From contig NZ_BBWJ01000035.1 of NCBI RefSeq assembly GCF_001463745.1, positions 1 to 64,000 of the forward strand: DNA of 64,000 nt. Reading direction: 5' to 3'. The stretch's first letter is position 1. Each line of letters opens with the position of its first letter. The translations under genes and the position numbers were made by a program. This document shows positions 43,348-53,687 of the stretch, piece by piece. The notes below the pieces were generated by a model, which was given only the letters and a program-made list of their open reading frames with translations, was not told where the DNA came from and searched no databases. Origin of the DNA: Aureimonas sp. AU22 (GTDB lineage: Bacteria; Pseudomonadota; Alphaproteobacteria; Rhizobiales; Rhizobiaceae).

Positions 43348-45549
43348 TCAGCCTCGGCGGCCGAGGGTCAGGTCGCGCTCGATGTCGAAGCCGGCACCGA
43401 GCCGCATCTTGTAGACCTGATAGTTCTCCATCACGCGCTGCACGTAGTTGCGGGTCTCGGTGAAGGGGATCAGTTCGACCCAGTCCACCACTTCGTCGAT
43501 CGACTTGCGGCGCGGGTCGCCGAACCGGTCGATCCATTCGCGCGCCCGGCGAGGGCCGGCGTTGTAGGCCGCGAAGGTCAGGATGTACGATCCGTCGAAG
43601 TTCGAGATCTGCTGGCCGAGATACTGCGTGCCGAGCAGGGTGTTGAACGACACGTCGTTCTGCAGCTTGGTGTCGGAATAGGACAGGCCCGCGTTCTTGG
43701 CCAGGCTCCGTCCCGTTGCCGGCATGACCTGGAGTAGACCGAGTGCGCCGACCGGCGACTTGGCGGTCGGGTTGAACGCGCTTTCCTGACGCGCGATCGC
43801 ATAGGCCAGCGCCTTGCCGGACGCCGAGATGTTGGCGCTCGCCGGGATGACACCGACGGGGAAGGCGAGGGCCGGGGCATCGACGCCGCGCGCATAGGCC
43901 GCCTTGCCGACGCCGAGCGCCAGGCTGTGGTCGCCCCGCCTCTCCGCCATCGAGGCGAGGATGGCCAGTTCGCCGGGGCTGTTGAGCTCGTCGGCAAGGG
44001 CACGGTAGAGGCTGTCGGCGCGCCAGGCGGAGCCGATCGATTCCAGCCGCTTGATCGCTTGCACCGCCTCGCGGTTCTCGAAGGAACGGCGCTCGCCGGC
44101 CGAGGGGCTGGGATAGTTGATTTCGCCCGGTGCGCGGCCGAGCTTGGCTGCGGCGAGCTGTCCGTAATAGGTCGCTCCAAAGCGTGCGGCCCGCCCGTAA
44201 TATTCGCGCGCGCTGCCCGCGCCGCCGGCTTCCGCCGCCCGGCCCATCCAGTAGAAGGCGCGGGACTGGGTGAGGGGCCGGGAGGAAATCTGGCTGATGC
44301 GGGAGAAATGCTTGGAAGCGGTCGCCGCGTCGTTGAGATAGCGGAGCGCGTACCAGCCCGAATGGAACTCGGCTTCCACGGCCTCGGTCACGCCCTCCGC
44401 GGAGTGCGCGGCGACGAGGCGATAGGCCGCCTTGCGTTCGCCCTTCTCCAGAAGCATGCGCGAGACGATGCGGCGCTCGTTCCACCAGGCGTCGGGATCC
44501 ACCAGCGCGTTGCGATCGCGCGGCGCCTTTTCCATGATCGCGGCCGCCTCGAGGATGCGGTCCTTCTTGCGCAGGTTCTCGGCCGCCGTGAACAGGTAGC
44601 TCGGGTCCGACTTGAGGCTCGGGTGAACGTTGGCGAGAAGCTGGTCGGCGTTGCCCGCTCCTTGAATGGAGGCGGCGCGCGCCTTGAACAGCGATTCCGC
44701 GCCCGCCATCGTCGCGACGCGCGAGGCATCGCCCACCCGGTCGGCGTAGAGCAGCTTGTCCATGCGGAACTTGTGGTCGGCCCGGGTCAGGAGCGCGCCG
44801 AAGGTCGAGAGCATGCGGCTCTCCAGCGACTTGTCGAGACGGTCGTTGCGCCAGGAGCGCACGATCAGCTCCTTCGCCTTTACGGCCTGGCCGAGCGCCA
44901 GATAGGCCTGCGCCAGCGCCATGGCGCCTTCCGGCGTGCGCGGCGCGTCGCCCGCGAAGGCGGCGACGACGTCGCGCGCCGGCATCGGATCGCGCAGGAG
45001 CGCGCGCTCCAGGTTGGCGCGGATGGTGGACATGCCCGGCCAGGCGCGCAGTTCGAGCGCGGTATGGGCGATCTCGGCGGCCGGCACGTCGCTCGTGCCG
45101 CGCAGTGCGATCGCCCAGGACAGGATGTGCCGGTCGAGCGAGCCGGGCGCCATGCCCTCGCGGATGGCGAGCGCGCGCCGGATGTCGCGATGCGTGGCGT
45201 CGAGCCCGGCCTGAAGGTCGCCCCGGATCGGCGTGACGCTGGAGCTGCGCGATCCCATTGCGGCAATCGACGAGGTGAAGGCCATCGCGTCGGACGGCGG
45301 CGCGCCGGCGGGCGCGGCCGGGGCGGGCGCGCGGCGCGCCAGCGGGTTGGCCGAGGGTGCCGGGGCGGGAGGCGCGCCGAAACGGCCGGGATCGGGCTGC
45401 GCTTCCTTGCGGCCGAAGAGCTTCGGCATCATGATCTCGGGCAGGCCGAGGCGCGGCATCTCGAACGAATTCACCGGCGCCGTGCCCGTCAGGAGCACCG
45501 ACAGGAGGACGGGCGCGAGCAACACCTTGGCGCGGGTCGAATGTGTCAT
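43348..45549 (-). CDS. soluble lytic murein transglycosylase (SLT family)
   Basis: A 733-residue exported enzyme with a signal peptide (about 1-28). A long alpha-superhelical domain (about 90-550; TPR-like helices) is followed by a C-terminal SLT domain with the catalytic Glu in IARQESAFNP (about residue 585), then PVGALGLLQVMPATGRSLAK and the NTLLGTQYLGQQI block. It cleaves the glycan strand of peptidoglycan, forming 1,6-anhydro ends. ATG 45549 has GGAGG and fits the signal peptide; the frame extends 79 codons further upstream. Confidence 0.92.
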   Translation of the reverse strand: MTHSTRAKVLLAPVLLSVLLTGTAPVNSFEMPRLGLPEIMMPKLFGRKEAQPDPGRFGAPPAPAPSANPLARRAPAPAAPAGAPPSDAMAFTSSIAAMGSRSSSVTPIRGDLQAGLDATHRDIRRALAIREGMAPGSLDRHILSWAIALRGTSDVPAAEIAHTALELRAWPGMSTIRANLERALLRDPMPARDVVAAFAGDAPRTPEGAMALAQAYLALGQAVKAKELIVRSWRNDRLDKSLESRMLSTFGALLTRADHKFRMDKLLYADRVGDASRVATMAGAESLFKARAASIQGAGNADQLLANVHPSLKSDPSYLFTAAENLRKKDRILEAAAIMEKAPRDRNALVDPDAWWNERRIVSRMLLEKGERKAAYRLVAAHSAEGVTEAVEAEFHSGWYALRYLNDAATASKHFSRISQISSRPLTQSRAFYWMGRAAEAGGAGSAREYYGRAARFGATYYGQLAAAKLGRAPGEINYPSPSAGERRSFENREAVQAIKRLESIGSAWRADSLYRALADELNSPGELAILASMAERRGDHSLALGVGKAAYARGVDAPALAFPVGVIPASANISASGKALAYAIARQESAFNPTAKSPVGALGLLQVMPATGRSLAKNAGLSYSDTKLQNDVSFNTLLGTQYLGQQISNFDGSYILTFAAYNAGPRRAREWIDRFGDPRRKSIDEVVDWVELIPFTETRNYVQRVMENYQVYKMRLGAGFDIERDLTLGRRG

Positions 45550-45836
45550 CTGGCCTCCTGCTGCAATGCTGCCACACGCGCGTGGGTTCGGCGCGCATGG
45601 TTGATCAAAGCTTGCCTCAACGCGGTGAAGAAGGCGTAAACCCTCATCCGATCCCGTCATGCCCTTCGCTTGTTTCGGCGTGATGGCTTCTTTATGGTGC
45701 GCCCGTCCGCGCGGACGATCGGCCACATCGCCCGGCCGTCCGGCGAGCGGCGGGGGACGCTCGAACCCACCGCCCGACCCGAGCACGCCCGCCGTCGCTT
45801 CGGCACCATCATCCGCACGTCGACGGGAGTGACGAC

Positions 45837-46721
45837 ATGACCTTCAAGGGTTCGATGACGGCCCTGGTAACGCCGTTCGCCGAGGACGGCAGCCTCGACG
45901 AGGCCGGCTTTCGCGCCCTGGTCGAATGGCAGATCGCCGAGGGAACGCACGGCCTCGTTCCCGTCGGCACCACGGGCGAGAGCCCGACGCTGACCCATGC
46001 CGAACACAAGCGCATCGTCGAAATCTGCATCGAGACGGCGGCCGGTCGCGTTCCGGTGATCGCGGGCGCGGGTTCCAACAACACGGTGGAGGCGATCGAC
46101 CTCGCGAGATCCGCCGAAAAGGCCGGCGCCGACGGCGTTCTGGTGGTGACGCCCTACTACAACCGGCCGACGCAGCGCGGGCTCTACGAGCATTACGCCG
46201 CGATCGCCCGCTCGGTCCGCACGCCCATCATCATCTACAATATTCCGCCGCGCTCCGTGGTCGACATGACGCCGGAGACGATGGGGCGCCTCGCGCACGA
46301 CTTCCCCAACATCGTCGGGGTCAAGGATGCGACGGCCAAGCTCGATCGCGTGCCGGAGCAGCGGATCACCTGCGGCAAGGACTTCGTGCAGCTTTCCGGA
46401 GAGGACGCGACGGCACTCGGCCACATCGCCCACGGCGGGCGCGGCTGCATCTCGGTGACGGCGAATGTCGCCCCGCGCCTGTGCGCCGAATTCCAGGAAG
46501 CGTGCCTTGCCGGCGATTTCGCCAAGGGTTTGGACTATCTCGACCGCCTGATGCCGCTCCACAAGGCGATCTTCACGGAGCCCGGCGTATCGGGCACGAA
46601 ATACGCGCTCTCGCGCATCGGCAAGGGGCGCAACGTCATGCGCCTGCCGCTGGTGCCGGTGGAGGCCTCGACGCAAGCGCTGATCGACGATGCGCTCCGG
46701 CATGCCGGCCTTCTGAATTGA
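45837..46721 (+). CDS. dapA: 4-hydroxy-tetrahydrodipicolinate synthase
   Basis: A 294-residue TIM-barrel aldolase. GTTGESPTL (45-53) and [11 protein letters not shown] with the Schiff-base Lys163 are the two DHDPS signatures, and Tyr134 is in IYNIPPRS. It condenses pyruvate with aspartate semialdehyde, the first step towards diaminopimelate for peptidoglycan and lysine. It sits 80 bases upstream of smpB, a neighbour pair common in Rhizobiales. The upstream gap (45550-45836) separates it from the divergent lytic transglycosylase and should hold both promoters. Confidence 0.95.
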   Translation: MTFKGSMTALVTPFAEDGSLDEAGFRALVEWQIAEGTHGLVPVGTTGESPTLTHAEHKRIVEICIETAAGRVPVIAGAGSNNTVEAIDLARSAEKAGADGVLVVTPYYNRPTQRGLYEHYAAIARSVRTPIIIYNIPPRSVVDMTPETMGRLAHDFPNIVGVKDATAKLDRVPEQRITCGKDFVQLSGEDATALGHIAHGGRGCISVTANVAPRLCAEFQEACLAGDFAKGLDYLDRLMPLHKAIFTEPGVSGTKYALSRIGKGRNVMRLPLVPVEASTQALIDDALRHAGLLN

Positions 46722-46800
46722 TCGAGGGGTCGTCCCGACCCATCTAGGGGATGCGGCGGTCCCGCCGTGTCCTCCTCCTGTCTCCGAGCTTTTCCGTTTC

Positions 46801-47280
46801 ATGGCCAAGCCGCCCAAATCCAAATCCAACATCGCCGCGGAAAACCGCAAGGCGCGCTTCCACTATGAGATCGTCGACACGCTGGAGGCCGGCCTCGTCC
46901 TGACCGGTACGGAGGTGAAGTCCCTTCGTCTCGGCAAGGCGACGATCGCCGAGTCCTACGCGACGGAGGAGGACGGCGAAATCTGGCTGATCAACTCCTA
47001 TGTGCCGGAGTATCTCCAGGCCAACCGCTTCAACCACGAGCCCAAGCGCCGTCGGAAGCTGCTCGTGCACAAGACGCAGCGCAACCGGCTGGCCGGCGCG
47101 GTGCAGCGCGACGGCATGACCCTCGTGCCGCTGAAGCTCTACTTCAACGAACAGGGCCGCGCGAAGCTGGAACTTGCCGTCGCCCGGGGCAAGAACGCGC
47201 CGGACAAGCGGGAATCCATGAAGGAACGCGACTGGAACCGCCAGAAGCAGCGTGTGATGAAGGAAGCCGGGCGCGACTGA
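46801..47280 (+). CDS. smpB: SsrA-binding protein SmpB
   Basis: A 159-residue RNA-binding protein needed for trans-translation. The blocks [35 protein letters not shown] and [19 protein letters not shown] match the OB-fold, and the C-terminal basic tail ([10 protein letters not shown]-like, here [19 protein letters not shown]) enters the ribosomal decoding site. It rescues stalled ribosomes with tmRNA; the ssrA gene was not found in the window. Confidence 0.96.
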   Translation: MAKPPKSKSNIAAENRKARFHYEIVDTLEAGLVLTGTEVKSLRLGKATIAESYATEEDGEIWLINSYVPEYLQANRFNHEPKRRRKLLVHKTQRNRLAGAVQRDGMTLVPLKLYFNEQGRAKLELAVARGKNAPDKRESMKERDWNRQKQRVMKEAGRD

Positions 47281-47316
47281 CGCCGCCTCTTGGCGCTTGC
47301 GCCCTTGCGGTCTAAC

Positions 47317-47342
47317 CTCTCCCGAAAAGGGAGGGCCGCTCG
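47317..47342 (+). promoter_or_regulatory. hairpin covering the peroxiredoxin ribosome binding site
   Basis: CTCCC (47319-47323) can pair with GGGAG (47329-47333) around a GAAAA loop. GGGAG is part of the ribosome binding site 7 bases upstream of the ATG at 47343. The stem is short, so any control effect is a guess. Confidence 0.3.
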
Positions 47343-47930
47343 ATGACCGATCTCACCACCCTGCCGGAAGGCTTGGAGCCGCCGATAGACGACGGCGCGG
47401 CCTCCCATCTCACGGGGCGCCGTCTTCCCTCGCTCGCCCTCGCGTCGACGGCGGGAGGGCATGTGGATCTCTCGCAGATCAGGGGGCTCTGCGTCGTCTA
47501 CGCCTATCCGATGACCGGCCGTCCCGGTGCGCCGCTGCCCGGCGGGTGGAACGAGATCCCCGGCGCCCGCGGCTGCACCCCACAGGCCTGTTCCTTCCGC
47601 GACCACTGGCAGGAGTTGCGCGACCTCGGCGTCGCGGCCGTCTATGGGGTTTCCACTCAGACCACGGCCTACCAGCGCGAGGCGGCCGAGCGGCTGAAGC
47701 TGCCGTTTCCGCTTCTGTCCGACGCGGCGCTCGAGCTTCAGGAGATGCTGGAACTGCCGACCTTCGAGGTGGACGGCGACACGCTCCTGAAGCGGCTGAC
47801 GATGATCGCCCGTGACGGCGAGATCGTCGCGGCCCTCTACCCCGTCTTCCCGCCCGATCGCAGTGCCGCCGATGTGGTGGACTGGCTGCGGCGCGCGGCT
47901 GCCGGTGCAAGGCACCGCACGGCTCACTAG
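47343..47930 (+). CDS. peroxiredoxin (AhpC/TSA, BCP-like)
   Basis: A 195-residue thioredoxin-fold protein. The active-site block is PGARGCTPQACSFRDHW, with Cys78 as likely peroxidatic and Cys83 as resolving residue, similar to PGCTxxAC of bacterioferritin comigratory proteins. It has no export signal, so it acts in the cytoplasm, reducing peroxides. It is on the same strand as smpB, 62 bases apart. The reductant partner is unknown. Confidence 0.8.
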   Translation: MTDLTTLPEGLEPPIDDGAASHLTGRRLPSLALASTAGGHVDLSQIRGLCVVYAYPMTGRPGAPLPGGWNEIPGARGCTPQACSFRDHWQELRDLGVAAVYGVSTQTTAYQREAAERLKLPFPLLSDAALELQEMLELPTFEVDGDTLLKRLTMIARDGEIVAALYPVFPPDRSAADVVDWLRRAAAGARHRTAH

Positions 47931-48084
47931 CGGATCGCAAGGCGGGCGGTCCGCGCATGGGGCCGACGGCTCACATGGCACCGGCTCGCCCACCGCAGGA
48001 ACTGCCGGCGATCCCTTGCTTGCACGTCCGGTCGCCCATGTATCCCCTGCGCCATCCAGGCATCGCAGCAGGAGGTCGAGGGAC

Positions 48085-48768
48085 ATGGCTCACCCGTCTT
48101 GGGCGCGTATCAGACCGCGGTGGCTGACGCGCGCGCTGATCCTGCGGTCGGTGCCGGTCGGCATCGTGATCCTTGCCGGTGTCGTGGCGACGACATGGAC
48201 GCACGCGCTCCTCGACGATCATCGCGATCTCGTCGTCCATACCTATCAGGTGATCGACGCCACCAAGGACGTTCTGATCGCGCTCGACGATGCCGAAACG
48301 GGCGAGCGCGGCTACCTGATCAGCGGCGATCGCCGGTTCCTCGACCCTTACGAGAAGGCTCTCGGGCGGCTGCAGCCGACGCGGGGTCAACTGCGCGCCC
48401 TCATCTCCGACAATCCCGATCAGATCGCGCGGACCGATCGTCTCGACCAGCTGATCGACACCAAGCTCGGCGAGATCGCGGAGTCCGTGGTGCTGTATGA
48501 TCGCGATGGGTTTCCGGCGGCCCGGGCGCAGGCCGTCGCCATGATGGAACGCGCGACCATGGACGAGATCCGCCGGGTCGTCGGCGAGATCACCGAGACG
48601 GAAAAGTCGCTGCTTGCGAGGCGCGACGCACTGGTGGACCGCGACGAGAACCGTGTGAGGATCGTCGCGCTGTGCATCGCGCTGGCCTCGCTCGTGGTGC
48701 GCACGGCGGTCGAGGTGCATCTCGCCCGGCGGGAGCGCCGCATGCGCCGGGCGGCGGAGCTCACCTGA
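48085..48768 (+). CDS. orphan CHASE3-domain membrane protein
   Basis: A 227-residue protein with two membrane helices (about 19-38 and 194-212). The extracytoplasmic domain between them contains VIDATKDVLIALDDAETGERGYLISGD in shortened form (DAETGERGYL is the CHASE3 hallmark), DPYEKAL and LQPTRGQLRAL. CHASE3 is a sensor domain normally fused to a kinase, cyclase or chemoreceptor, but here the protein stops 15 residues after the second helix, with a basic tail. GGAGG lies upstream of ATG 48085. It may act with a separate partner or be a truncated sensor. Confidence 0.8.
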   Translation: MAHPSWARIRPRWLTRALILRSVPVGIVILAGVVATTWTHALLDDHRDLVVHTYQVIDATKDVLIALDDAETGERGYLISGDRRFLDPYEKALGRLQPTRGQLRALISDNPDQIARTDRLDQLIDTKLGEIAESVVLYDRDGFPAARAQAVAMMERATMDEIRRVVGEITETEKSLLARRDALVDRDENRVRIVALCIALASLVVRTAVEVHLARRERRMRRAAELT

Positions 48769-48777
48769 GGCAACGGG

Positions 48778-49452
48778 TCAGCCGAGGTGGTCGCGCACCT
48801 TGCGGAAGACGTCCTCGAACATCGGCGTCGTGAGAACGCCGGTGTTCGTGTTGTAGCGCGAGCAGTGATAGCTGGACACGACACGCAGTCCCCCAAGATC
48901 GTGCTCGCCGCCGTGCCGGAAGGGGGCGTCCTTCAGCCGGACGCCGAGCGCCCGCAGCGTCGAGTCGTGCGCGATGCGGCCGAGCGTCACAAGCGCGCGC
49001 AGGTGCGGCAGCGCCGTCAGCGTCGGGGCGAGGAAGCGGCGGCAGGTGTTGATCTCGGGGCCGGTCGGCTTGTTCTCGGGCGGCACGCAACGCACGGCGT
49101 TGGTGATCGCCGCGCCGACGAGCTGAAGGCTGTCGTCCGGCCGCGCCTCGAATTCGCCGGCGGCAAAGCCGAACTTCTTGAGCGTGGCGTAGAGGAGGTC
49201 GCCGGCGTAGTCGCCCGTGAACGGACGGCCCGTCCGGTTGGCGCCGCGCACACCGGGCGCGAGACCGACGACGAGGAGTTCCACCGTCTCCGCGCCGGCC
49301 CGCGGCAGGAACGTGTCCACCGGCGCGTTGTACCAGCCGGGCTCCTTGGCACGCCACTCGTGCCGGAAGGCGGCAAGCCTCGGGCAGAGCGGGCAGTCCT
49401 CCGGCGGCGTGGCGTCCGGAAGGGGCGGGGAGTGCTTGGGGGCCGAGCTCAC
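48778..49452 (-). CDS. family 5-like uracil-DNA glycosylase (UDGb)
   Basis: A 224-residue enzyme. All four Fe-S cysteines are present: [10 protein letters not shown] at the N-terminus and [17 protein letters not shown]. Motif A is [19 protein letters not shown] and the C-terminal motif B is [13 protein letters not shown]. Family 5 enzymes remove uracil and some other deaminated bases. GTG 49452 overlaps the stop of the upstream NYN gene by 4 bases, so the two are coupled. Confidence 0.86.
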   Translation of the reverse strand: MSSAPKHSPPLPDATPPEDCPLCPRLAAFRHEWRAKEPGWYNAPVDTFLPRAGAETVELLVVGLAPGVRGANRTGRPFTGDYAGDLLYATLKKFGFAAGEFEARPDDSLQLVGAAITNAVRCVPPENKPTGPEINTCRRFLAPTLTALPHLRALVTLGRIAHDSTLRALGVRLKDAPFRHGGEHDLGGLRVVSSYHCSRYNTNTGVLTTPMFEDVFRKVRDHLG

Positions 49453-50045
49453 GCCTCGTTCTCGTCCGGCGCGTCGGTCTCGGCCTCCGCACGCCGCGCG
49501 AGGCGCGCGTCGCGCTCGGCCTGGCTGCGGCCGATCTCCGGCTGCAGCGTGCGCAGGTCGATGAAGTGGTCGGCCTGGCGGCGCAGGTCGTCGGCGATCA
49601 TCGGCGGCTGCGTGGACAGCGTCGAAACGACGGAAACCTTGCGTCCCTTCCGCTGCAGCGCCTCGACCAGCGAGCGGAAGTCGCCGTCGCCCGAGAAGAG
49701 CACGAAATGGTCCACTGTGTCGGCAAGCTCCAGCGCATCGACCGCGAGCTCGATGTCCATGTTGCCCTTGATCCGACGGCGGCCGAGCTGGTCGGTGAAC
49801 TCCTTGGCGGGCTTGGTCACGACCCGGTAGCCGTTGTAGTCGAGCCAATCGACGAGCGGGCGGATGGACGAGTATTCCTGATCCTCGATCAAGGCCGTGT
49901 AGTAGTAGGCGCGCAGGAGATAACCCCGCTTCCCGAAGGCCGCGAGCAGCTTCTTGTAGTCGATGTCGAAGGCGAGGGCTCGGGAGGCGGCGTAGAGATT
50001 GGCGCCGTCGATGAAGAGGGCGATCTTCTCGCGGGTATCGAACAT
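49449..50045 (-). CDS. NYN-domain (LabA/DUF88-like) RNase-type protein
   Basis: A 198-residue protein with [17 protein letters not shown] at the N-terminus and [19 protein letters not shown], the acidic residues of the PIN-like NYN nuclease fold, followed by a charged C-terminal tail. NYN proteins probably process RNA. ATG 50045 is preferred over an in-frame ATG 63 bases upstream, since [14 protein letters not shown] is the typical family N-terminus. It is divergent from rpoZ and translationally coupled to the uracil-DNA glycosylase. Confidence 0.84.
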   Translation of the reverse strand: MFDTREKIALFIDGANLYAASRALAFDIDYKKLLAAFGKRGYLLRAYYYTALIEDQEYSSIRPLVDWLDYNGYRVVTKPAKEFTDQLGRRRIKGNMDIELAVDALELADTVDHFVLFSGDGDFRSLVEALQRKGRKVSVVSTLSTQPPMIADDLRRQADHFIDLRTLQPEIGRSQAERDARLARRAEAETDAPDENEA

Positions 50046-50264
50046 GGGAAACCTTCGGGGCGTGAGGCGAGGGCCGGGCCGCAAGGGGCCTTCCTGCGGG
50101 GGGATCATAGGCCCGCAGCGGATCGAAGGCCAGTTTCGACACCTTGCCCGGCGGCGCGCGAACGGTGGATCGCAGCGTCAAGCGCGGCTGCCCCCTTGTG
50201 CTGTCTATGTCAAGGGGTTACACGGACGCTTCAGCTTACTGCGTCCGTTCCCAAGGAGACAGGC

Positions 50265-50681
50265 ATGGCCCGCGTCACCGTAGAAGATTGCGTCGATAAG
50301 GTCGAGAACCGGTTCGAGCTCGTCCTGCTCGCCAGCCACCGGGCCCGCCAGATCGCGCAGGGCCAGCCGATCACGGTGGACCGCGACAACGACAAGAATC
50401 CCGTCGTCGCGCTTCGCGAGATCGCCGACGAGACCCTGTCGCCCGACGACCTGAAGGAAGACCTCATCCATTCGCTGCAGAAGCATGTCGAGGTGGACGA
50501 GCCCGAGCCGCAGGCGCCCGTCGCCGGCGCGATCACCGAGACGGCCGCGGACGGCACGAGCGCCGCCGCGCCGACGGCCTCGGACGACGACGACAACATC
50601 GCCTTCGACCGCATGTCGGAGGACGACCTCCTGGCCGGCATCGAGGGACTTATCCCGCCGGAAAAGAACGACGATTTCTGA
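50265..50681 (+). CDS. rpoZ: RNA polymerase omega subunit
   Basis: A 138-residue omega subunit. The N-terminal [30 protein letters not shown] is the conserved family block that wraps the beta-prime tail; the C-terminal half is acidic and longer than in E. coli, as usual in alphaproteobacteria. ATG 50265 has AGGAG. It lies upstream of rsh, a conserved pair that links polymerase and ppGpp control; a strong terminator lies between them, so rsh has its own promoter or relies on readthrough. Confidence 0.94.
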   Translation: MARVTVEDCVDKVENRFELVLLASHRARQIAQGQPITVDRDNDKNPVVALREIADETLSPDDLKEDLIHSLQKHVEVDEPEPQAPVAGAITETAADGTSAAAPTASDDDDNIAFDRMSEDDLLAGIEGLIPPEKNDDF

Positions 50682-50735
50682 TCCGGGCGACGCGTTGGGC
50701 CTTTCGGTTCTACCGCATTGCAACCTATATTGAAG

Positions 50736-50767
50736 GGGCGCCCGACGGATCGTCGGGCGCCCTTTTT
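50736..50767 (+). terminator. Rho-independent terminator after rpoZ
   Basis: A perfect 12-base stem, GGGCGCCCGACG and CGTCGGGCGCCC with loop GAT, followed by TTTTT. It ends 30 bases before the rsh start. Confidence 0.92.
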
Positions 50768-50796
50768 CCTTGTGCGCACGGACCAGGCATTCAGGC

Positions 50797-52992
50797 ATGA
50801 TGCGACAGTATGAACTCGTCGAGCGGGTCGCGGCCTACAAGCCGAACCTCGATGAAGGTCTTCTGAACCGCGCTTATGTCTATGCGATGCAGAAGCACGG
50901 CGCGCAGAAGCGCGTGAACGGCGACCCATACTTCTCGCATCCGCTGGAAGTCGCCGCGATCCTGACGGAGCTGCATCTCGACGAGGCGACGATCGCCACC
51001 GCCCTCCTGCACGACACGATCGAGGACACGGACGCCACCCGCAAGGAACTCGACCATCTCTTCGGCCAGAAGATCGGCGCGCTCGTAGAGGGCCTGACCA
51101 AGATCCGACGCCTCGACCTCGTGTCGCGCAAGACGGCGCAGGCCGAGAACCTGCGCAAGCTCCTGCTCGCCATCGCCGACGACATCCGCGTTCTCCTCGT
51201 CAAGCTCGCAGATCGCCTGCACAACATGCGCACGCTTCAGCACATGAAGCCGGAGAAGCGGGCGCGCATCGCCGAGGAGACGATGGAGATCTATGCGCCG
51301 CTCGCCGGGCGCATGGGCATGCACGACATGCGCGAGGAGCTGGAGACGCTGTCGTTCCAGTATCTCAACGCCGAGGCTTTCGCCACCGTCACCGAGCGCC
51401 TTGCCGAGCTGCGCGAGCGGCACGCCGACACGATCGCCCAGATCGAGGAGACGCTGACCGCGCGGCTGAAGGACAAGGGGATCGTCGCGACCGTTTCCGG
51501 GCGGCAGAAGAAGCCCTATTCGGTCTTCAACAAGATGCAGCGCAAGGCGCTCTCGCTGGAGCAGCTGTCCGACATCTTCGGCTTCCGCGTGATCGTGGCC
51601 GACGAGGAGGACTGCTACCGCACGCTCGGCATCGTCCATCGAACCTGGCCGCTCGTTCCGGGGCGCTTCAAGGACTACGTCTCGATCCCCAAGCAGAACG
51701 GCTACCGTTCGATCCACACCACGATCGTCGGCCCGTCGCGCCAGCGTGTCGAACTCCAGATCCGCACGCGCTCAATGCATCAGGTCAACGAGTACGGCAT
51801 CGCGGCGCACGAGCTCTACAAGGACGGGCAGGTCGCCCTGTCGACGGAGTCGGAGGCCTATTCCTGGCTTCGGCGCACGATCGAGATGCTCTCGGAAGGC
51901 GACACGCCGGAGGAGTTCCTCGAGAACACCAAGCTCGAACTCTTCCAGGACCAGGTCTTCTGCTTCACGCCGAAGGGCCGGCTGATCGCCCTGCCGCGCG
52001 GGGCGACGCCGATCGATTTCGCCTACGCCGTCCACACCGATGTCGGCGACACCTGCGTCGGCTGCAAGATCGACGGGCGCATCATGCCGGTGGTGACGGA
52101 GCTCACCAACGGCGACGAGGTGGAGATCATCCGCTCCAAGGCCGCGACACCCCCGCCGGCCTGGGAAAGCGTCGCGGTCACCGGCAAGGCCCGCTCGGCG
52201 ATCCGGCGCGCCGCGCGCAATGCCATCCGCAAGCAGTATTGCGGCCTCGGCCAGCAGATCCTCGAGCGCACCTTCCACCGCGCCGGCAAGACCTTCACGC
52301 GCGACGGGCTGAAGCCTTACTTGAGCAAGGTCGGCTTCCGCGAACTCGAGGACGCGCTGGCGGCGGTCGGGCGCGGCGAGCTGTCCTCGGCCGACGTCTT
52401 CCGTGCCGTGCATCCCGACTTCCAGGACAGTCGCGCCGCCAAGGGCGCGCTTCACGCCGAAAAGGACGGGTGGTTCAACATCCGCTCGGCCATCGGCCTC
52501 GTGTTCCGCGTGCCGGAGGAGATCGGCGACGACGCGAGCCTGGTGCAGCTTCCCATCCGGGGCGCGGTGGGCGACCTGCCGGTGCGCTTCGGTCCGGACG
52601 GCGCCGTGCCGGGCGACCGGATCGTCGGCATCTTCGAAGCGGGCCGGGGCATCACGATCTATCCGATCCAGTCGCCCGCGCTGACCGCCTTCGACGATTC
52701 GCCGAACCGCTGGATCGACGTGCGCTGGGATCTCGACGCCGAGATGACGACGCGTTTTCCCGCCAAGATCCAGGTCGCGGCGTTGAACGAGCCGGGAACG
52801 CTGGCCGAGATCGCCGAGACGATCGCGCTCAACGACGCCAATATCCACAACCTTTCCATGACCTCGACCGCACCGGACGTGACCACGATGGTGCTGGATC
52901 TGGAGGTCTGGGATCTCCAGCACCTCACGCGCACGCTCAATCAGTTGCGTGCGAAGTCTTGCGTCACCGATGTCATTCGTGTGAACGGCTGA
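50797..52992 (+). CDS. rsh: bifunctional (p)ppGpp synthetase/hydrolase Rsh
   Basis: A 731-residue RelA/SpoT homologue. The hydrolase HD domain has HPLEVAAIL and HDTIEDT; the synthetase has [20 protein letters not shown] and [15 protein letters not shown] domain ([27 protein letters not shown], about 390-450) and a C-terminal ACT domain ([14 protein letters not shown]) follow. Both catalytic halves look intact, as expected for the single Rsh of alphaproteobacteria. It sets ppGpp levels in starvation. ATG 50797 is used; 50800 is nearly equal. Confidence 0.95.
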   Translation: MMRQYELVERVAAYKPNLDEGLLNRAYVYAMQKHGAQKRVNGDPYFSHPLEVAAILTELHLDEATIATALLHDTIEDTDATRKELDHLFGQKIGALVEGLTKIRRLDLVSRKTAQAENLRKLLLAIADDIRVLLVKLADRLHNMRTLQHMKPEKRARIAEETMEIYAPLAGRMGMHDMREELETLSFQYLNAEAFATVTERLAELRERHADTIAQIEETLTARLKDKGIVATVSGRQKKPYSVFNKMQRKALSLEQLSDIFGFRVIVADEEDCYRTLGIVHRTWPLVPGRFKDYVSIPKQNGYRSIHTTIVGPSRQRVELQIRTRSMHQVNEYGIAAHELYKDGQVALSTESEAYSWLRRTIEMLSEGDTPEEFLENTKLELFQDQVFCFTPKGRLIALPRGATPIDFAYAVHTDVGDTCVGCKIDGRIMPVVTELTNGDEVEIIRSKAATPPPAWESVAVTGKARSAIRRAARNAIRKQYCGLGQQILERTFHRAGKTFTRDGLKPYLSKVGFRELEDALAAVGRGELSSADVFRAVHPDFQDSRAAKGALHAEKDGWFNIRSAIGLVFRVPEEIGDDASLVQLPIRGAVGDLPVRFGPDGAVPGDRIVGIFEAGRGITIYPIQSPALTAFDDSPNRWIDVRWDLDAEMTTRFPAKIQVAALNEPGTLAEIAETIALNDANIHNLSMTSTAPDVTTMVLDLEVWDLQHLTRTLNQLRAKSCVTDVIRVNG

Positions 52993-53030
52993 TCTCCGAA
53001 GGCCAACGCTTGCGGCAGGAACCGTCGGAC

Positions 53031-53609
53031 ATGCAGACCGAAGACGTCATCGAGATCTTTCGCAAGGCCGGCGCCTATCTCGAGGGGCACTTCATCCTGA
53101 CCTCCGGACGCCGCAGCCCGGTCTTCCTGCAGAAGGCCCGCGTCTTCATGTATCCGGCCTATACCGAGACGCTCTGCAAGGCGCTGGCCGAGAAGCTGCG
53201 GGCGGCGATCGAGGGGCCCATCGACTACATCGTCGGTCCCGCCGTCGGCGGTCTGATCCCCTCCTACGAAACCTCGCGCCATCTCGGCGCGCCGGCGATC
53301 TATGTCGAGCGCGAGAACGGCACGTTTCGCCTTCGCCGCTTCGAGATCCCACGCGGCGCGCGCGTCGTGATCGTCGAGGACATCGTCACCACGGGCCTCT
53401 CGATCCGCGAGACGATCGAGTGTCTGCGGGAACTCGGCGCCGAGGTGCTGGCCGCCGGTTGCGTCGTGGACCGCTCGGCAGGAAAGGTCGATGTCGGCGT
53501 GCCGCTGGTGTCCCTGGCGCAATACGAGGTGCCGAGCTACGCGCCGGACGAGCTGCCCCCCGAGCTTGCCGCAATTGCGCCCATCAAGCCGGGTAGCCGC
53601 TCGCTCTAG
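53031..53609 (+). CDS. pyrE: orotate phosphoribosyltransferase
   Basis: A 192-residue enzyme joining orotate to PRPP to make OMP in pyrimidine synthesis. The PRPP motif is [14 protein letters not shown], with [15 protein letters not shown] and YVEREN as substrate contacts, and [19 protein letters not shown] at the N-terminus. ATG 53031 is supported by the family N-terminus; the open frame runs far upstream through rsh in another frame. It follows rsh by 38 bases. Confidence 0.94.
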   Translation: MQTEDVIEIFRKAGAYLEGHFILTSGRRSPVFLQKARVFMYPAYTETLCKALAEKLRAAIEGPIDYIVGPAVGGLIPSYETSRHLGAPAIYVERENGTFRLRRFEIPRGARVVIVEDIVTTGLSIRETIECLRELGAEVLAAGCVVDRSAGKVDVGVPLVSLAQYEVPSYAPDELPPELAAIAPIKPGSRSL

Positions 53610-53687
53610 CATCGTCTCAGCAGGGCGGAGCCTGGGAGAACCCACCCGGCTCGCCTCGCGTTCGCCGCACCCAGGAACCGCAGGTCC

